From assembly GCA_965603115.1 (NCBI GenBank), contig CBFDBT010000014.1:1-25998 (forward strand): a stretch of DNA of 25,998 bases, written 5' to 3'. This document shows, in pieces, positions 23,937 to 25,998 of this stretch. The DNA is from CBFDBT01 sp965603115. GTDB taxonomy: Bacteria; Pseudomonadota; Alphaproteobacteria; Sphingomonadales; Kordiimonadaceae. Below the pieces are notes generated by a model. That model was not told where the DNA came from, did no database searches, and worked only from the letters and a program-made list of their open reading frames with translations. Position 1 is the stretch's first letter, and the number at the start of each line of letters is the position of its first letter. A program made the translations under genes and the position numbers.

Positions 23937-24713
23937 ATGAGCTTTGAAACAATATTGGTCGATAAAAAGGGCGCGGTTGGTCTTATCACTTTAAACCGCC
24001 CTGAGGCTTTGAATGCGTTAAACGCGCAATTGTTGAAAGAAGTAGGCGAGGCTCTTGTTTGTCTCGACGGCGACAAAGAGATTGGATCTATCATTATATC
24101 CGGTAGTGAAAAGGCCTTTGCCGCTGGTGCTGACATCAAAGAAATGTCTGACAAAACTTTTGGCGATGCTTTGCTAGAGAATATGTTTGGCGATATTAAT
24201 GCTGTTTTTGCAGCCATTCGTAAGCCGGTTATCGCAGCTGTGTCGGGATATGCGCTCGGTGGAGGATGTGAACTGGCCATGTGCTGTGATATTATAATTG
24301 CTTCCGAAAATGCAAAATTTGGCCAGCCAGAAATTAACCTTGGTGTTATTCCAGGCATTGGCGGTACGCAGCGCCTCACGCGCCTGATCGGTAAAACTAA
24401 AGCTATGGATATGATTCTTACCGGCCGCATGATGGATGCAGAAGAAGCTGAGCGCTCAGGGCTCGTCAGCCGGATAGTCGCGACCGATGATCTATTGGAT
24501 TCAGTGGTTGAGATAGCTGAAGCCATTGCGGCTAAATCTCTTCCTAGTTTAATTCTGGCTAAAGAAGCAGTTAATCGCGCACTAGAGACCAGTCTTTCAG
24601 AAGGCCTTGTTTTTGAACGCCGCGCTTTCCATTCACTCTTTGCTACAGAAGACCAAAAAGAAGGTATGGCCGCTTTCATCGACAAGCGCCAGCCACAATT
24701 TAAGCATAAATAG
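23937..24713 (+). CDS. Enoyl-CoA hydratase/isomerase family protein
   Basis: A 258-residue crotonase-fold enzyme hydrating trans-2-enoyl-CoA to 3-hydroxyacyl-CoA. The N-terminus SFETILVDKKGAVGLITLNRPEALNALN is typical. The oxyanion segment AFAAGADIKEM, ALGGGCELAMCCD with the first catalytic Glu, and FGQPEINLGVIPGIGGTQRLTRLIG with the second Glu are present, so it should be a true hydratase. It is usually described as PaaF/FadB1-like. SD AAGGA lies 8 nt upstream. It lies beside rpsT and dnaA, a conserved alphaproteobacterial order, but metabolically it is closer to the acyl-CoA/glyoxylate genes at 8-11 kb. Confidence 0.94.
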   Translation: MSFETILVDKKGAVGLITLNRPEALNALNAQLLKEVGEALVCLDGDKEIGSIIISGSEKAFAAGADIKEMSDKTFGDALLENMFGDINAVFAAIRKPVIAAVSGYALGGGCELAMCCDIIIASENAKFGQPEINLGVIPGIGGTQRLTRLIGKTKAMDMILTGRMMDAEEAERSGLVSRIVATDDLLDSVVEIAEAIAAKSLPSLILAKEAVNRALETSLSEGLVFERRAFHSLFATEDQKEGMAAFIDKRQPQFKHK

Positions 24714-24721
24714 AGCTTAAG

Positions 24722-24751
24722 AGACCGCTTTTTAGCGCTTTAGACCGCTTT
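24722..24751 (+). repeat. Three tandem 10-bp repeats upstream of the rpsT promoter
   Basis: AGACCGCTTT (24722-24731), TTAGCGCTTT (24732-24741) and AGACCGCTTT (24742-24751) are contiguous, in phase with one DNA turn, and end 5 bases before the -35. A related AGAGCGCTTC overlaps the -10/start region (24783-24792). They look like stacked binding sites of one regulator, or an intergenic-repeat remnant. Confidence 0.7.
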
Positions 24752-24756
24752 ACCTG

Positions 24757-24785
24757 TTGACGCCAGCGGGTGTGGAGCGTATAGA
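24757..24785 (+). promoter_or_regulatory. Sigma-70 promoter of rpsT
   Basis: TTGACG (24757-24762) and TATAGA (24780-24785) are 17 bases apart. The sequence after the -10 is GC-rich (GCGC), like the discriminators of stringently controlled ribosomal promoters. A transcript from about 24792 would have a leader of about 127 bases. Confidence 0.7.
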
Positions 24786-24831
24786 GCGCTTCTAATTGAA
24801 TCGGTGAGTAGAAATACTGACCCCCTGGGAA

Positions 24832-24897
24832 GACCCATAACGGAGACACATGCTCCGGGTCACGCCCGATGAAACAGGAAGCCGACTTGTGAACGGG
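24832..24897 (+). ncRNA. Structured 5' leader of rpsT mRNA (candidate autoregulatory element)
   Basis: Two hairpins can form. GACCC (24832-24836) pairs with GGGTC (24857-24861) around an inner GGAG/CTCC (24842-24845 with 24853-24856). CCCG (24865-24868) pairs with CGGG (24894-24897) around an inner ACAGG/CTTGT (24874-24878 with 24886-24890). The structure ends 21 bases before the rpsT ATG, which has only a weak RBS. Ribosomal protein S20 represses its own translation in E. coli, so a similar role is plausible here. No known Rfam family was recognised. Confidence 0.5.
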
Positions 24898-24918
24898 TGA
24901 CTAAAATAGGTATATAAA

Positions 24919-25182
24919 ATGGCCAATACTCTTCAATCTAAAAAACGCATTCGTCGCAATGAGCGCCGTGCTGAAATTAACAAAGCCCGCGTCAGTCGTA
25001 TTCGCACTTCCATCCGCAAGGTTGATGAAGCAATAGCGGCTGGCGATAAAGCCGTAGCTGCTGAAGCGCTTAAAGCTGCTCAGCCAGAAATTATGCGCGG
25101 AGTGACAAAAGGTGTTTTGCATAAAAACACAGCATCACGTAAAATTTCTCGTCTTGCAAAGAGCGTTAAAGCTCTAGGATAA
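24919..25182 (+). CDS. rpsT: 30S ribosomal protein bS20
   Basis: An 87-residue, Lys/Arg/Ala-rich helical protein of standard length that binds 16S rRNA in the body of the 30S subunit. Family features are MANTLQSKKRIRRNERRAEINKARVSRIRTSIRK and the C-terminal GVLHKNTASRKISRLAKSVKAL. The start is fixed by the conserved MANT. The RBS (TAGGT) is poor, consistent with translational control through the structured leader. It has its own promoter and terminator and lies upstream of dnaA, as in many Alphaproteobacteria. Confidence 0.97.
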   Translation: MANTLQSKKRIRRNERRAEINKARVSRIRTSIRKVDEAIAAGDKAVAAEALKAAQPEIMRGVTKGVLHKNTASRKISRLAKSVKALG

Positions 25183-25236
25183 AACTCCTGCGATAAAATG
25201 TTCGATTCGTTCACCGAGTCTTATTGAGATTATTAA

Positions 25237-25265
25237 AAACCACACTTTTTAAGTGTGGTTTTTTT
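25237..25265 (+). terminator. Rho-independent terminator of rpsT
   Basis: AACCACACTT (25238-25247) pairs perfectly with AAGTGTGGTT (25251-25260), TTT loop, followed by TTTTT. It lies about 55 bases past the stop. Confidence 0.92.
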
Positions 25266-25738
25266 GTTGTCGCACGCACTAAACAGAACAAAAGGTGGAC
25301 GCTAAAAGGTTACATATTTATCTAAAAACTACATCTTGTGTTTGGCCTTGCGTTAAGCACAAATCAAATTTTTTTCTTTTTAATCTTTGATGGAATCGCT
25401 TGCTCGAAACGTATCAAGCGCGTAGTTTCAATTCACGCCATTGATAACGACTGAGATTAAAGTGAGGTATTTTCTTACACACCTTGCTGTTCATAGAAGA
25501 TGGGGTTTCAGGGCATCTTGGGTCTGAAGTTATCGGCTTTAAAACATATATGACTACCTTGGGTCTCAATAAAGTATGCGTTGGACCCGCATGAATTTTT
25601 TTGCAGTAAAATTTTTAGACTGTGAACAAGGGACTGTTAAATTTATTGTCTGGGCAAGACATTTTTGAGATTAGATGCTTGAAGGATTTATCAGGTAGAA
25701 AAATAGAAAATTATATCTACGGGGGCTACAGGGAAATA
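25266..25738. other. rpsT-dnaA intergenic region, no gene or clear origin
   Basis: About 470 bases without a supported gene. No cluster of DnaA boxes (TTATCCACA or near matches) was found; TGTGAACAA near 25621 is the closest and differs at two positions. A terminator-like hairpin ATGCG-TTGGACC-CGCAT (25576-25592) runs into seven T residues, and TTCAG/CTGAA can pair near 25507-25530. The region may hold a dnaA leader with attenuation, or a small RNA. Confidence 0.5.
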
Positions 25739-25998
25739 ATGTCAGAGGGTCAAAAAGGGTTAGAGACTTTATCAAGTGAACAAGATAGGTGGGAACGTGT
25801 AAGGCATCGTTTTGAGCATGAGTTTGGAGGCAAAGCCTTCCAAACATGGCTAAAACCCCTTAGTTTTTCTACACTTGAAGCCGGAACCGTTGAACTTGCA
25901 GCACCAACTAATTTCATAAGGGACTGGATCCAACGCCATTATGCCCGCCGTCTTAAAGAATTTTTTGTTGAAGAAGACACCAGTGTTCGAGACCTGAA
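25739..25998 (+). CDS. dnaA: Chromosomal replication initiator DnaA, first 86 codons (runs off the right edge)
   Basis: The ATG at 25739 has AGGG 5 nt upstream, and the frame is open to the end of the window. The translation has DnaA domain I: RWERVRHRFEHEFGGKAFQTWLKPLSF (helix plus the conserved W and P), then VELAAPTNFIRDWIQRHYARRLKEFF. This domain mediates DnaA self-assembly and DnaB loading. Domains II-IV (AAA+ and DNA-binding) lie beyond the window. The first 17 residues (MSEGQKGLETLSSEQDR) are a short variable leader. The gene is missed by closed-ORF searches because it lacks a stop in the window. Confidence 0.95.
   Translation, partial: MSEGQKGLETLSSEQDRWERVRHRFEHEFGGKAFQTWLKPLSFSTLEAGTVELAAPTNFIRDWIQRHYARRLKEFFVEEDTSVRDL

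Noticed and set aside
23924..24685. 253-codon minus-strand open frame opposite the enoyl-CoA hydratase
   Set aside because: It is the antisense shadow of a clear crotonase-family gene; Ser/Arg/Pro-rich composition is typical of such shadows.
25577..25669. 30-codon open frame upstream of dnaA as a leader peptide
   Set aside because: No Shine-Dalgarno, it starts inside the hairpin, and it has no run of regulatory codons.
25183..25738. Replication origin (oriC) next to dnaA
   Set aside because: No DnaA-box cluster or AT-rich 13-mer set was found; in many Alphaproteobacteria oriC is elsewhere.
1..25998. CRISPR arrays, insertion sequences, tRNA or rRNA genes
   Set aside because: No spaced repeat arrays, transposase genes with terminal repeats, or tRNA/rRNA signatures were seen on either strand.

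Overview
The window looks like a chromosomal segment of an alphaproteobacterium of moderate, somewhat AT-leaning base composition, next to the dnaA end of the origin region. The right half is the typical alphaproteobacterial dnaA-proximal block: dut, coaBC, ubiB and ubiE on the minus strand, then mutM/fpg, a small secreted protein, an enoyl-CoA hydratase, rpsT and the first 86 codons of dnaA on the plus strand. The genus cannot be fixed from the sequence alone. No tRNA, rRNA, CRISPR array or insertion sequence was seen.

Layout. (1) 1-2.8 kb is accessory DNA: the 5' end of a secreted repeat protein that runs off the left edge, an orphan small gene, and an intact DUF4102/P4-type tyrosine integrase whose 5' end faces the conserved chromosome. 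A genomic-island end probably lies between about 2.77 and 2.95 kb. (2) 3.0-6.5 kb holds a SAM methyltransferase, an FMN-dependent alpha-hydroxyacid dehydrogenase (LldD-like), an alkyltransferase-like (ATL) protein with Trp in place of the MGMT cysteine, and a threonine/serine dehydratase. (3) 6.8-11.7 kb is a glyoxylate-shunt locus: a ScfR/RamB-type regulator diverges from malate synthase (aceB) and isocitrate lyase (aceA), with a palindrome-rich intergenic region between them. (4) 11.8-14.9 kb holds a [2Fe-2S] ferredoxin and leucyl aminopeptidase pair, then a MarR regulator overlapping an NlpC/P60 cell-wall hydrolase. (5) 15.1-16.8 kb holds a membrane-anchored cytochrome c (minus) and prephenate dehydratase (plus). 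(6) 17.0-22.2 kb is a tight minus-strand run ubiE-ubiB-coaBC-dut-moeB/thiF-dsrE. (7) 22.6-26 kb is the plus-strand mutM to dnaA block.

How the genes work together. aceA and aceB bypass the decarboxylating steps of the TCA cycle so that C2 units (acetate, fatty acids) become C4 acids, and the adjacent regulator probably senses an acyl-CoA. UbiE and UbiB act in ubiquinone synthesis, and the anchored cytochrome c would carry electrons further down the respiratory chain. CoaBC, Dut, MutM, RpsT and DnaA are housekeeping functions.

Most of the window is ordinary. The features most worth a second look are non-coding: three phased 10-bp repeats and a two-hairpin leader in front of rpsT; the aceB/scfR operator candidates; inverted repeats in front of lldD; direct repeats in front of marR; several REP-like palindromes between genes; and the island-end structure with a truncated repeat protein. 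No clearly new multi-gene system was found.
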